64,000 bases of DNA from NCBI GenBank assembly GCA_015272215.1, contig JACYMD010000074.1:60476-124475 (forward strand), given 5' to 3'. Under the pieces are notes generated by a model. It ran no database searches. It had not been told where the DNA came from and saw only the letters and a program-made list of their open reading frames with translations. The stretch is from Rivularia sp. T60_A2020_040 (GTDB lineage Bacteria; Cyanobacteriota; Cyanobacteriia; Cyanobacteriales; Nostocaceae). Of this stretch, positions 20,201 through 30,407 are shown piece after piece. Position numbers and translations under genes: made by a program. The stretch's first letter is position 1, and each line of letters starts with the position of its first letter.

Positions 20201-22723
20201 ATCTGTATACTCTCCTAATAAGTAACTACCTTCGGCAGCCGCTTCGTATAAACCCAGAGTTAACTGATAATCATCTTCCCAAGCTTTTTCCCCCATGAGT
20301 TGAATTCCGGTGCTTGCATAGCTCAGCACACCTTTGTAAGCTGTTGCGGCTTTTGCTTTTTGTGCAGCAGCAAGATTTAGTTGCGCGATGGCAATTTTTT
20401 CTTGGGTGTCTGTAATTAATGAGACTGCAAGGTTGAATTGACCGACAATATCAAAAATTTGCTCGTTAGTTTGTGATACGGTAGTATGATTATCTCGATC
20501 TACAACCGATTGTCGCATTAACCGTCCAATTTTGAGATGAGTTATCTGCTTCTGATTCTGAGGAATTAATCCGTAGGCTGCTTGTTGAACGCGATCGTGA
20601 AGGAATCGATAAACGACATTTTGATTATTCTTCTGATGATTATCTTTTTGCTCATTACCCAAATAAAATTTGTATACTTCACTTTGAGGCAAAATTAGTC
20701 CAGATTGTAAAGCTTTCCACAGTGCATCGGCTGTATCTACCGCTGATTGTTGGGAAATAATTGCTAAGGTGTCTAAATCAAATTGATTACCAATACAGGC
20801 AGCTAATTTAAGTACCTGTTGTGTTGCTAATGGTAATTTTTGCAACTGAGTCGCCATAAACTCAACTACATCGGAAGTTAAACATAAAGCATTAATTTGA
20901 GCAATATCGCATTCCCAACCACCTTGAAGATTAGGATTAAACCGAATCAGTTTATCTTCGTGTAAAGCTTTGAGAAACTGGGTAGTAAAAAAGGGATTTC
21001 CTTGAGTTTTGCGAATAACTAACTCTGTTAAAGGATGTGCAAGCTCAAATGAACAACACAAGCTATCAGCAACCAAACAATTTGTATTCTCAAAGGAAAG
21101 CGGTTTGAGAGTGATTGTATTAATAATTGCTTGTAACTGCTTCAATTCTTCAACCATGATTATAAAAGGGTGCATGGGAGAAACTTCATTATCACGATAA
21201 GCACCCAGCATTAATAAATAATTTTTATCCCTCATTAGTAATTTAATCAACTTTAAGGAAGTAGAATCAGCCCACTGTAAATCATCCAAAAATATGACTA
21301 ATGGATGTTCTTTATTAGTGAATATTTGAATAAACTTTTGCAATAATAAATTAAATCGATTTTGAGCAGCAGTTCCTGATAGTTGGGTTGCTGTGGGTTG
21401 TTCCCCGATAATGTATTCTAACTCTGGTATAACTTCAATTAAAACCTGTCCATTTTCCCCTAAAGCTTGTAAAATTTTATTTTTCCAATTCGATAATTGA
21501 ACATTACTTTCTGTTAATAATTGTCCCATTAAATCCCGCAAAGCCTGCACAAAAGCTGATAAAGGAATATTGCGATTAAACTGGTCAAATTTACCTTTAA
21601 TAAAATAACCCCGTTGTTTAACGATGGGTTTTTGAACTTCGTTGACTACGGCAGTTTTCCCAATACCAGAAAAACCTGCAACAAGCATTAATTCGGTGTT
21701 CCCTTGAGATACTCGTTCAAATGCTGCGAGTAAACTTTCTACTTCTTGTTCTCTACCGTATAATTTTTCGGGAATAATAAATCTATCACAAATATCCCTT
21801 TCACAGATGGGGAATGATTCGATTTTTCCTGTTTCTATAAGTTGGAATAAACATTGTTCTAAATCGTGCTTTAATCCCAATGCACTTTGATATCTATCTT
21901 CGGCATTTTTTGCCATTAGTTTATGGATAATATTATCCAAAACTTGAGGAAGTTCCTTGTTAATTGAAAGAGGTGTTTTAGCAATATGACAATGCACCAA
22001 TTCCATTGGATCATCAGATTTAAATGGTAATTTACCTGTGAGTAATTCGTAAAAGGTTACTCCTAAAGAATAGAAATCACTACGATAATCAATTCCCCGA
22101 TTCATTCTTCCAGTTTGTTCGGGAGAAATGTAAGCAAGGGTTCCTTCTAAGATATTAGGATTTTTAATTTCTTGGGTTTCTCTTGGTAGTAATGAAGCGA
22201 TACTAAAGTCGATTATTTTAACTTCTTTGGTTTGGGGATTTATTAATATATTGGCTGGTTTAATATCTTTATGAATGATTCTTTGTTGATAGAGTATCTG
22301 TAAAATATCACATAGGGATATAGCAATTTGCAAAAATTCCTGTAGAGACGTTATATATAACGTCTCACTATATAACGTCTCTACATTTTTGAAATAATCT
22401 TTGAGAGATATTCCCCCCATATCTTCCATTATCAATGCATAACTGTTTTGGTAAGTTTCGAGATTGTAGGTTTGGATGATTCCGGGGAAATTGAGGTTTT
22501 TGGTGATTGTATACTGATTCCGAAATTGAACGAGTTCGTTGAAACTGGGATAGGGATTTTTTAACAGCTTGATGACTACTGGTAATGAATCAACTTCTCT
22601 AATTGCACGATAAACCAGGGTTTTGCAACCATTGTAAAGTTGTTCGCTAATTTGATATCCGGGAATATTAATGCTTATACTTACCATGCTGTTTTTATCC
22701 TTACTGCCTTTATATGAATGCAC
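17270..22723 (-). CDS. Giant hybrid: Ser/Thr kinase, AAA/TPR-like ATPase, GAF, histidine kinase
   Basis: 1817 residues. A Ser/Thr kinase domain occupies about 15-290, with catalytic IIHKDIKPANILI near 153, DFSIASLL and EGTLAYISPEQTG. An AAA-16 type ATPase follows, with Walker A AGFSGIGKTAV near 350 and LVIFLDDLQWAD. A long helical, TPR-like region spans about 750-1350 and a GAF domain about 1400-1550. The histidine kinase has phospho-acceptor GVAHEMNNPLGF near 1559 and ATPase boxes (ILANAIDALDE; ADNGKGMSEE; GKGTGLGLAIAKQI) to the end. This architecture matches the HstK-type kinases of heterocystous cyanobacteria. All catalytic motifs look intact. It forms a tandem pair with the broken paralogue upstream. 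The true start may be the Met at residue 13. Confidence 0.93.
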   Translation of the reverse strand: MHSYKGSKDKNSMVSISINIPGYQISEQLYNGCKTLVYRAIREVDSLPVVIKLLKNPYPSFNELVQFRNQYTITKNLNFPGIIQTYNLETYQNSYALIMEDMGGISLKDYFKNVETLYSETLYITSLQEFLQIAISLCDILQILYQQRIIHKDIKPANILINPQTKEVKIIDFSIASLLPRETQEIKNPNILEGTLAYISPEQTGRMNRGIDYRSDFYSLGVTFYELLTGKLPFKSDDPMELVHCHIAKTPLSINKELPQVLDNIIHKLMAKNAEDRYQSALGLKHDLEQCLFQLIETGKIESFPICERDICDRFIIPEKLYGREQEVESLLAAFERVSQGNTELMLVAGFSGIGKTAVVNEVQKPIVKQRGYFIKGKFDQFNRNIPLSAFVQALRDLMGQLLTESNVQLSNWKNKILQALGENGQVLIEVIPELEYIIGEQPTATQLSGTAAQNRFNLLLQKFIQIFTNKEHPLVIFLDDLQWADSTSLKLIKLLMRDKNYLLMLGAYRDNEVSPMHPFIIMVEELKQLQAIINTITLKPLSFENTNCLVADSLCCSFELAHPLTELVIRKTQGNPFFTTQFLKALHEDKLIRFNPNLQGGWECDIAQINALCLTSDVVEFMATQLQKLPLATQQVLKLAACIGNQFDLDTLAIISQQSAVDTADALWKALQSGLILPQSEVYKFYLGNEQKDNHQKNNQNVVYRFLHDRVQQAAYGLIPQNQKQITHLKIGRLMRQSVVDRDNHTTVSQTNEQIFDIVGQFNLAVSLITDTQEKIAIAQLNLAAAQKAKAATAYKGVLSYASTGIQLMGEKAWEDDYQLTLGLYEAAAEGSYLLGEYTDLSQWIQPVLQQAKSLEDKIKVYELQIFSLQAQNCLPQAIDTALDVLKQLGISLPYHPNQLQVLLTLAETKLKLVGKKTSDLIDLPKMNQPKPKAAMQILSSALSTTYISRPDLLPLTVLEQVKLSLKYGNTNLSAFAYSWYGLILAGVLQDIEAGYQFAQLALELLDKFHAKEIRCRTLFMVYCFVYHWHEPLADTISPLRTGYINGLETGDLEYASWCLLILSCHKLFVGDELLQLNQDIDVYKKSTLEFKQSNPFLYTSIWHQVVLNLLGDAVEPSRLEGESYKASENIAQQQQSKDGTGLSMAMTAQVFLSYLFADYTSAYTTTQASTPYLEAGTGLASLGVFHFYESLVYLAVYPTVDIPEKRIIQQKLAKSKQKIDKWSKHSPTIYCHKYLLITAEQKRVQSKYQDAATLYDKAISGAKENGYIQEEALANELTAKFYLELGKEKVAQAYMQEAYYCYAKWGAKAKTDDLETRYPQLLKPILEQRQLTLNPWETIANIPFSRTSSSAHTSTASSTNISELLDFSSLLKAAQIISSSIELEPLITNLTKIILENSGAKKSVLILPQQNIWEVRAITLINSQTQIQTILNPQLLEICQDIPIKIINYVKNTQQTIVVDNCQTDIPGMIGEYMLTHQPKSVLCTPIINQGHLIGILYLENQITSGVFTQERLQIIKLLSSQAAISLENARLYQQAQQAQLQIVQSEKMSALGNLVAGVAHEMNNPLGFISATLKQAKPTFTDITEHLNLYQETFPNASTEILDHAEEIDLDYSLEDLPKMLDAMVMACERLKNISTSLRTFSRADRDYKVLFNLHEGIDSTILILKHRLKANEQRPAIEIVTEYGNLPQIECFPGQLNQVFMNILANAIDALDESNNGLTFEEIKANPNKITVKTSIENYQVKISIADNGKGMSEEVKHKIFDHLFTTKGVGKGTGLGLAIAKQIVEETHGGKLTCNSILGEGTEFILTLNSKQ
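22342..22384. repeat. GTAGAGACG palindrome inside the kinase domain coding sequence
   Basis: The stretch contains GTAGAGACGTTATATATAAC and two further GACGTTATA-type half palindromes. It is read in frame as the acidic/Tyr repeat VETLYSETLY in the kinase lobe. The paralogue carries a longer version at 26876-26933. Confidence 0.85.
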
Positions 22724-22770
22724 TTAGTATTCCCAGATAGGCGAATCAAGTTACCAATAAAGTAAAAAGT

Positions 22771-24837
22771 TTACAGAGGAATCTCAATCACAAATTCAGT
22801 ACCTTTACCTAGTGCAGAAATACAGTTTAAGTTACCTCCATGTTGTTCTACCACAATCGAATAGCTAATTGACAATCCTAAACCTGTACCACTACCTACA
22901 GGTTTTGTAGTAAAAAATGGTTCAAACATTTTATTTTGTACTGTTTCATTCATCCCCATACCGTTGTCGATAATGTGGATCGAAACATATTTTTTTTGTT
23001 GAATTTGAGTACGAATTGTAATAGTTGGTTGGTGATTTACATCTAATTCTTTGAAAGCATCAATGGCATTAGTAAGAATATTCATAAATACCTGATTTAA
23101 AGCTGATGGATAACAAGTAACTAAAGGTAGTTGGCTGTATTGTTTAACAATTGAAATCTCTTTATTGTTACGACTATTTTGCAAGCGATGCTGTAAAATT
23201 AATAGTGTACTATCAATACCTTCATGAATATCTACTGATTTAACTTCAGCTTCATCTAAACGGGAAAAATTACGCAATGATAAAACTATTTGGCGGATAC
23301 GCTCTGCTCCTATTTGCATAGATTTCATCAGTTTTTGTAAATCACCCACCATAAAATCTAGTTCCACATCGGCAATTTTTTCTGCAATTTCTGGTATCGG
23401 TTGCGGGTAGTTTTTCTGATATAAATTATTTAATTCAATTAAAGATGTCACATATTCACTTGCTGGTATCAGGTTGCCATAAATAAAATTAATCGGATTA
23501 TTAATTTCATGGGCAATCCCAGCAACTAATTGTCCCAAACTGGACATTTTTTCGGCTTGAATTAATTGGGCTTGAGTCGCGTAAAGTTTTTCTAAGGTTG
23601 ATTCTAGTTGAGTTGCTTTTTGTGTTACTTCTTCGGTGCGTTCTGATACTTTTTGCTCTAATTGGTGATATAATTGGGCATTTTCCAGAGAAATGGCAGC
23701 TTGAGCAGTGAGTAGTTGAATGACTTGCAGACGATCGCGTGTAAATGCTCCTGTGATCAGATTATTTTCTAAGTACAAAATGCCAATGAGTTTTCCTTGC
23801 TGGCTAATCGGAGTACACAACACGGATTTGGGCTGGTGATTAATAATATAGCTATCGCCGGCAAATTTGATGGAATTACTTAAATGATCAAAAACAGCCA
23901 CCTCTTGCGATCGCAATACCGAATAAATTACACTTTGGGGAATTTCCTGATATTTTTCAAGGGGAATATCTAATCTTTGAGTTTGTTGAGAATCAGCTTT
24001 ACTAACTACCAACCATTGTTTATTTTGCTGTAAAATTAAATATCCCTTTTGAGCGCCAGCATTGACGATCGCAATCTGCATTAAAGTTGCTAACAGTTTG
24101 TCTAACTCAATTTCTCCTGATATTGCTTGTGCAGCTTTCATTAATGTTGGCATATCTAACCAAAAATTTTGGCTGCTATTACTGGCACTTAAAGTTTTCA
24201 TCAGGGTTGAAGTGATGGTTTGATCATCGGTAATCTCAACATTAGGGGCTGGAAAAATTGCTGCTAATAGTTGGGGATAATGTTGTTCAAGGTGGGCTAT
24301 TTTAGCTTTTGCACCCCATTTGGTATAACAGTAATAAGCTTCTTGCATATAGCTTGTGGCGATTTTCTCTTTACCCCAATTGAGGTAAAATTTTGCAGCA
24401 AGTTCGTTTGCTAAGGCTTGTTCTTGCAGATAATTGTTTTCTTTAGCACCAGTAATAGCCCGTTCATATAGTTCTATTGCTTGAGAATATTCACCCAATA
24501 CCCGACAATATTCCGCTTCGACTAAGTTAAATTTATGTAAGTGGTTACTTGGAGCTAAGGTAGCGAATTGTTGAAGTTTTTCTTTGTGTTGCAGAATTCG
24601 ACTTTCCTGAAAAAACCCAGTTTCTGTTGAGGAAATTGCTAATTGAGCTAAAGAATCGTATAAAGGTAATAAAACACTAACAAATAAACCAGGAACACCA
24701 TCTAAATATTCTTCCGCAATAGCGGCTTCTGCAATAGCTTGTTCGTAGTTTTCCAACAAGTAACAGAGCATCAGTTTATTTATTTTCAGATGATACACAG
24801 CAGGGCGATCGTTCACTTGCTGATGTTGGGGTAACAT
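22771..24837 (-). pseudogene. 3' part of the broken second hybrid kinase (TPR-end, GAF, histidine kinase)
   Basis: 688 residues aligning with the last part of the 1817-residue paralogue. A TPR-like end is followed by a GAF domain at about 235-395, a coiled coil, phospho-acceptor GIAHEINNPINF near 444 and ATPase boxes (ILTNAIDAFKE; IDNGMGMNE; GSGTGLGLSIS). The frame remains open upstream of this ATG to about 24905, reading VLNLLGRNENPEILVGDVYNED, which matches VVLNLLGDAVEP of the paralogue. The preceding half is in another frame. The histidine kinase motifs are intact, so a product made by internal initiation is possible. I therefore call it a broken gene whose halves may still be expressed. 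Confidence 0.85.
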
Positions 24838-24899
24838 TAAATCCTCATTGTAGACATCACCAACTAAAATTTCTGGATTCTCATTACGTCCAAGTAAAT

Positions 24900-27272
24900 T
24901 TAAAACTGTTCAGCTAATTTTTTTTGTTCTTGAGGTTGTGTAATTAAATCAATACCTAATTTGAATTGATTAACCAAATCGAAGATTTTTTCTTCCAGTT
25001 GTGCTTCAGGAGTATGCTCAAGTAATAACTGAGCAATTTTCAGATGTGTTGCGGCTTTTTGTTCTTCGGGAATCAAGAAATAAGCTGCTTGTTGAACACG
25101 ATCATGCAAAAATTTATAATTAATTACTTGACTATTAGTTTGAATGTGATTATCTACTGTTTCTCCAACATAAAACTTGTAAATTTGACTTTGTGCCAAA
25201 ATCAGTCCTTCTTGTAAGGCTGACCATAATGCTGTGGTTATTTCGATTATAGATTGTTCGGCAATAATTTCTAATATATTTAAATCAAATTGATTACCAA
25301 TACAAGCAGCTAACTTAAGTATTTCTTGTGTTTGATATGGCAATTTTTGTAACTGCATCGTCATAAATTCTATGACATTATCGGTGAGTGCAGCTTCTCT
25401 AATTCGGACAATCTCGCATTGCCAATATCCAACTTGATAATCAAAGTTAATTAATTGATTTTGATGGAGCGCTTTGAGAAACTGGGTAGTAAAAAAAGGA
25501 TTTCCATGAGTTTTTTGAGCGACTAATTGTGTTAAAGGTTCAGCTATTTTCGCGGAACATTTAAGTGTATCACCAATTAACTGATTAAGACTAGTTATAT
25601 CTAAATGCTTCAGGTGAATAGTATGCATTTTTTTTGTATTTTTGCTGATACTATCCAAAGTCAATATTAACGGATGAGCGACGAAAATTTCATTATTTCT
25701 GTAAGCACCAATTATGAGTAAATATCCTGTTTGCTTCTCGGCTATCAGCAATTTAATCAGATTTAAAGAAGCTAAATCCGCCCATTGTAAATCATCCAAA
25801 AACATCACCAAAGGATGCTCTGGTTGAGTAAAAACTTGAATAAACTTTTGCAATAATAAATTAAATCGGTTTTGAGCAGCAGTTCCTGATAATTCCGGTG
25901 CAGGTGATTGAACTCCGATAATGCTTTCTAATTCCGGAATGACATCAATAATAACCTGTCCATTTTCCCCTACAGCGTGCAAAATTTTATTTTTCCAACT
26001 TGACAATTGAGCATCACTTTCTGTTAATAATTGCCCAATTAAATCTCGCAAGGCTTGCACAAAAGCTGATAAAGGAATATTGCGATTAAATTGGTCAAAT
26101 TTGCCTTTAATAAAATAACCCCGTTGTTTAACTATCGGTTTTTGAACTTCATTAACTACGGCAGTTTTTCCAATACCAGAAACACCCGCAACAAGCATTA
26201 ATTCGGTGTTCCCTTGGCAAACTCGTTCAAATGCTGCCAGTAAAGTTTCTACTTCTTGTTCTCTACCATATAATTTTTCGGGAATAATAAATCTGTCACA
26301 AATATCTCGTTGAGCAATTTCAAAATATCTAATTTTACCTGTTTCTTTTAGTTGCTTTAAACATATTTCTAAATCATGCTTTAATCCCAATGCACTTTGA
26401 TATCTATCTTCAGCATTTTTTGACATGAGTTTCTGGATAATATTATCCAAAACTTCTGGTATTTCTTCACAGTTGACAGTGGATTTTTTCTCATTTACTG
26501 AAACAGGTATTTTGGCAATATGACAATGGATTAATTCCATCGGATCATCAGAGATAAATGGTAATTTACCTGTGAGTAATTCGTAAAAAGTTACTCCTAA
26601 AGAATAGAAATCACTCCGGTAGTCAATTCCCCGATTCATACGTCCAGTTTGTTCTGGAGAAATGTAAGCAAGGGTTCCTTCTAAAACATTAGGATTTTTA
26701 ATTTCTTGGGTTTCTCTTGGTAGTAATGATGCAATACTAAAGTCGATTAATTTAACTTGTTTAGTTTGGGGATTTATTAATATATTGGCTGGTTTAATAT
26801 CTTTATGAATGATTCTTTGTTGATAGAGTATCTGTAAAATATCACATAGGGATATAGCAATTTGCAAAAATTCCTGTAGAGACGTTATATATAACGTCTC
26901 ACTATATAACGTCTCACTATATAACGTTTCTACATTTGTGAAATAATCTTTGAGAGAAATTCCTCCCATATCTTCCATTATCAGTGCATAACCGTTTTGA
27001 TATGTTTCCAAGTTGTAAGTTTGAATAATTCCGGGAAAGTTGAGGTTTTTGGTAATTGTATACTGATTCCGAAATTGAACGAGTTCGTTGAAACTGGGAT
27101 AAGCATTTTTCAGCAGTTTAATGACTACTGGTAATGAATCAAATTCTCGAATTGCACGATAAACTAGGGTTTTGCAACCGTCGTAAAGTTGTTCGCTAAT
27201 TTGATATCCGGGAATATTAATGTTGGTAGCCAGCATACTGCTTTTCTCGTTACTGCCTTTATATGAATGCAC
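24900..27272 (-). pseudogene. 5' part of the broken second hybrid kinase (Ser/Thr kinase and AAA ATPase)
   Basis: 790 residues closely matching the N-terminal part of the neighbouring 1817-residue protein. The Ser/Thr kinase domain has IIHKDIKPANILI near 157 and EGTLAYISPEQTG. The ATPase has AGVSGIGKTAV near 360 and LVMFLDDLQWAD. It stops abruptly at KKLAEQF, where the paralogue continues into the TPR-like region. The junction at 24900-24906 fuses residues equivalent to about 790 to those equivalent to about 1140 of the paralogue in a different frame, which points to an out-of-frame deletion of roughly 1 kb. Kinase and ATPase motifs are intact, so a truncated kinase may still be made. Confidence 0.88.
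26876..26933. repeat. Expanded GTAGAGACG palindrome in the paralogue kinase domain
   Basis: Same insertion site as 22342-22384, but with one additional 15-bp TCACTATATAACGTC unit. It is translated as VETLYSETLYSETLY. The difference of exactly five codons keeps the frame. Confidence 0.85.
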
Positions 27273-27581
27273 TTAGTATTCCCGTCAGGGGTAAATAAAT
27301 TTCATTAGACAATAAAAATTTTGATAGTAGAATAGTTTTATGATTAAGCCAAAACATATAGGGGACAATAATTTCAAGGATTGAGAGGTTAGATTAAAAA
27401 AATTGTAGAAAAACAGCTAAGTATTCGTGTAAAAATAAATTGAATAAGTAGTGTGGACATCCTGCCCACCTTTGGGAAATACCAAGCGTTTAAAGCCGAA
27501 TTGTAGAGATCAAGTAATTTATGAATTACAAATCATAAACTAAGCTAAAATTAAGCAAGCGTTTTTGGTGGAGAAAATATA

Positions 27582-28211
27582 GTGGACGGCAAAAAATACG
27601 CTCCAGCAACCCAGCGCAACCGCGAACCGATTCTACAAGTACTTTTAGAAGTTTTACCACCCACTGGCACGATTTTAGAAATTGCCAGCGGTACAGGAGA
27701 ACACGCTGTATACTTCGCTCCTAAATTAAAACCTCGAAAGTGGATTCCTTCTGATGCAAATAGTTCTGCTCGTGAAAGTATATCAGCATGGATTAAACAT
27801 CACAACAGCGACAATCTCTATCAACCCCTCGATATTGATGCAAGTCAGCCGATTTGGAAAGTAGAAAAGGAAATATTCTCGGAAATATCTGATATTATTG
27901 CGATCGCGAATATCAACATGATTCACATTTCACCTTGGTCTGCTTGTTTGGGATTAATGGCTGCTGCTGGTCGTATTCTTCCACCCGGAGGTATACTCTA
28001 CTTATACGGACCCTACAAACAAGCTGGAAAACACACCGCACTTTCCAATGCTGATTTTGATGAGTATTTACAAGAACAAAACCCGGAATGGGGAGTACGT
28101 AATTTAGAAGATGTAGTGGAAGCAGCCAGCAATCATCATCTCACTTTACAAAAAACTTATCAAATGCCAGCGAACAATCTTTCGGTAGTATTTCACAAGG
28201 TTAAAGGTTAA
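27582..28211 (+). CDS. DUF938 family SAM-dependent methyltransferase-like protein
   Basis: 209 residues starting at a GTG with a GGTGGAG ribosome site about 8 nt upstream. The opening KKYAPATQRNREPILQVL and motif I LEIASGTGEHAVYFAPKL are characteristic. WIPSDANSSARESI, NMIHISPWSACLGLM and LPPGGILYLYGPY complete the DUF938 signature. The substrate is unknown. It is followed after 31 bp by a small conserved gene on the same strand, with heptamer repeats between. Confidence 0.88.
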   Translation: MDGKKYAPATQRNREPILQVLLEVLPPTGTILEIASGTGEHAVYFAPKLKPRKWIPSDANSSARESISAWIKHHNSDNLYQPLDIDASQPIWKVEKEIFSEISDIIAIANINMIHISPWSACLGLMAAAGRILPPGGILYLYGPYKQAGKHTALSNADFDEYLQEQNPEWGVRNLEDVVEAASNHHLTLQKTYQMPANNLSVVFHKVKG

Positions 28212-28242
28212 AGGTCAACTGTCAACTGTCAACTAACTTTTT

Positions 28243-28620
28243 ATGGCTGATGTAAACGGTACTTGGCTGGGAACTTATTGGCAACAAGGTAATCCGACTC
28301 GCTTTGAAGTTGTACTTGTGCAAAGCGGTAATAGTTTGGCTGGTAGGGTTTTGGATGATGGCTATTTAGGGGAAGCGAAATTAAGCGGTGAAGTTGTAGG
28401 TCGTCGTATTAGTTTTATTAAACGTTATTTTACCAGTTCTCCCGATGCTGTAGAATATGTGGGAACAATTTCGGAAGATGAAGATTATATCCAAGGAAAA
28501 TGGAAAATTAATCGATGGTATTCTGGCTCTTGGGAAGCTAGACGCAGTGGTGAGTCTTTAAGTTTAGAAGTTGCGAATAAAGCAGAAAAAAAAGTACCAG
28601 TTACTAGCGATAAGGGTTAA
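28243..28620 (+). CDS. Conserved hypothetical beta-rich protein
   Basis: 125 residues, no signal peptide. The sequence is a run of predicted beta strands (GTWLGTYWQQGNPTRFEVVLV, SGNSLAGRVLDD, GEVVGRRISFIKRY, YVGTISEDEDYIQGKW) that suggests a small beta-barrel or lipocalin-like fold. I do not recognise a named family. The Glu/Lys tail is probably disordered. Confidence 0.7.
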   Translation: MADVNGTWLGTYWQQGNPTRFEVVLVQSGNSLAGRVLDDGYLGEAKLSGEVVGRRISFIKRYFTSSPDAVEYVGTISEDEDYIQGKWKINRWYSGSWEARRSGESLSLEVANKAEKKVPVTSDKG

Positions 28621-28627
28621 ATAAAAG

Positions 28628-28698
28628 TGGAGATAAGGACACTCGAACTCCTCACGTACTGCTTGCAAAGCAGGCGCTCTACCAACTCCCCATTTACA
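28628..28698 (-). pseudogene. tRNA-Ala (TGC)-like remnant with degenerate 5' half
   Basis: On the minus strand an anticodon arm CTGCTTTGCAAGCAG (anticodon TGC), GTTGGTAGAGCGC of the D arm and a GAGTTCGAGT T-loop are plain. The 3' end TATCTCCA would need GGAGATA at the 5' end, but the sequence there is GTAAATGGGG. The GCTC strand of the D stem is also missing, so neither the acceptor nor the D stem can form. This is best read as a decayed or partially duplicated tRNA gene. Confidence 0.75.
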
Positions 28699-28824
28699 TT
28701 TATCTTGTAATTAAATAATTACGAGAATTATTATAACTGATAGTACTGATTTGCGAAAGCCGTTTTATTTAAGATATACGAATAATTAAATCTAAAATCT
28801 AAAATCTAAAATCTAAAATTCAAA

Positions 28825-29697
28825 ATGTCTGTAATAGTTGCCACATTATACAAATTTGTTCAGTTACCAGATTATGTTGAAAAACAACAACCTTTATTAT
28901 CTGTTTGTGAAGCACAAGGAATAAAGGGAACTATTTTATTAGCTCAAGAAGGTATTAATGGAACAATTGCAGGTTCTCTTCAAGGGATTGATGCGGTGAT
29001 GGATTTTTTACGTTCCGATTCCCGTTTTAGCGATTTAGAATATAAACAATCTACTGCTGAATCTCCACCATTTCAAAGATTGAAAGTAAAATTAAAAAAT
29101 GAAATTGTGACTTTGGGTGTACCAGAAATTAATCCCAGCGAACAAGTAGGAACTTATGTTAATCCCCAAGATTGGAATCAAATTATTTCCGATCCTCAAG
29201 TAACCGTAATTGATACCCGCAACGATTATGAAGTAAGTATCGGTACATTTAAACGGGCAGAAAATCCGCAGACTGAATCATTTCGGGAGTTTCCTGAATA
29301 TGTTGATAATAATTTAAATCCTGATAAAAATAAGAAGATTGCTATGTTTTGTACCGGCGGTATTCGCTGTGAAAAAGCGACTTCTTATTTAATTTCTCAA
29401 GGATTTAAAGAAGTTTATCATCTTAAAGGTGGCATTCTCAAATATTTAGAAGAAGTACCAAAAGAACAAAGTTTGTGGACAGGTGAATGTTTCGTTTTTG
29501 ACGAACGTATTGCCGTGCGTCATGGATTGGAACTCGGTTCCTACGATATGTGTCTGAGTTGCGGACATCCAATTTCTGATATTGATAAAGCTTCATCAAA
29601 ATACGAAGAAGGAATTTCCTGTCCCCACTGTTTTGATTCTCTCACCGAAGAGAAAAAAGCCAAAATGCAGGAAAAGAAGCGTCAGCGTTTCAGTTGA
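28825..29697 (+). CDS. trhO: tRNA uridine(34) hydroxylase TrhO (rhodanese domain)
   Basis: 290 residues. The N-terminal domain carries [19 protein letters not shown]. The central rhodanese domain has [12 protein letters not shown] and the active-site loop [13 protein letters not shown] with its catalytic Cys. A Cys-rich C-terminus (CLSCGHPIS...SCPHCF) follows. TrhO (YceA/UPF0176) introduces 5-hydroxyuridine at the wobble position of certain tRNAs in an O2-dependent reaction. Length and motifs match the family. It is followed by heptamer repeats and a convergent methyltransferase. Confidence 0.93.
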   Translation: MSVIVATLYKFVQLPDYVEKQQPLLSVCEAQGIKGTILLAQEGINGTIAGSLQGIDAVMDFLRSDSRFSDLEYKQSTAESPPFQRLKVKLKNEIVTLGVPEINPSEQVGTYVNPQDWNQIISDPQVTVIDTRNDYEVSIGTFKRAENPQTESFREFPEYVDNNLNPDKNKKIAMFCTGGIRCEKATSYLISQGFKEVYHLKGGILKYLEEVPKEQSLWTGECFVFDERIAVRHGLELGSYDMCLSCGHPISDIDKASSKYEEGISCPHCFDSLTEEKKAKMQEKKRQRFS

Positions 29698-29741
29698 CAG
29701 TTGACAGTTGACAGTTGATGGTAATTTTTGACTTTTGACCT

Positions 29742-30407
29742 TTAACCTTTTTTTCGTGCTAATGTCAAACCATCTCCAATGGGTATCATGCTGATGGTAA
29801 CTCGTTCGTCTTTGTGGATTTTTTCGTTTAAAGCACGAATTTTCTTGGTTCTATTATCTTGTACCTGTAAATCGGCTACTTGTCCAGACCATAATACGTT
29901 ATCAATGGCAATTAATCCACCGGGACGTATTAATTTTAATGCTCGTTCATAATAGTCGTTGTAACTGCTTTTATCTGCATCGATGAAGGCAAAATCAAAG
30001 GTATCCGCTTCACCTGCTGCTAATAATTTATCCAAAGTTTCAATAGCTGGAGCTATACGTAGATCGATTTTATCAGCTACTCCTGCTTGTTCCCAGTAAC
30101 GACGGGCAATAGATGTGTACTCTTCACTCACATCACAAGCAACTATCTTACCAGATGGTGGTAATGCTAAGGCAACTACTAAGGAACTGTAACCCGTAAA
30201 TACACCTATGTCTAAAGTTTTATTTGCACCAATTAACTGCATTAATAAAGCCATAAATTGACCTTGTTCCGGTGAAATTTGCATCACGTTTCGGGGATGA
30301 GTTGCAGTTTCTTCACGTAATTTTGTTAACACTTCCGGCTCCCGTATAGATACGGAGAGTAAATATTGATATAAGTGATTTTCTAATCCTATTGTTTGCT
30401 TAGACAT
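29742..30407 (-). CDS. Class I SAM-dependent O-methyltransferase (caffeoyl-CoA type)
   Basis: 221 residues. Motifs: MQISPEQGQFMALLMQLIGA, SAM-binding LDIGVFTGYSSLVVALAL, KIVACDVSEEYTSIARRYWEQAG, the metal/catalytic FDFAFIDADKSSYNDYYERAL and GGLIAIDNVLWSG. These define the cation-dependent caffeoyl-CoA/catechol O-methyltransferase family. The natural substrate in cyanobacteria is not evident from context. Convergent with trhO. Confidence 0.92.
   Translation of the reverse strand: MSKQTIGLENHLYQYLLSVSIREPEVLTKLREETATHPRNVMQISPEQGQFMALLMQLIGANKTLDIGVFTGYSSLVVALALPPSGKIVACDVSEEYTSIARRYWEQAGVADKIDLRIAPAIETLDKLLAAGEADTFDFAFIDADKSSYNDYYERALKLIRPGGLIAIDNVLWSGQVADLQVQDNRTKKIRALNEKIHKDERVTISMIPIGDGLTLARKKG

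Noticed and set aside
22342..26933. The repeats as evidence that the kinase genes are not real
   Set aside because: The insertions keep the frame, and the kinase motifs continue on both sides in both paralogues.
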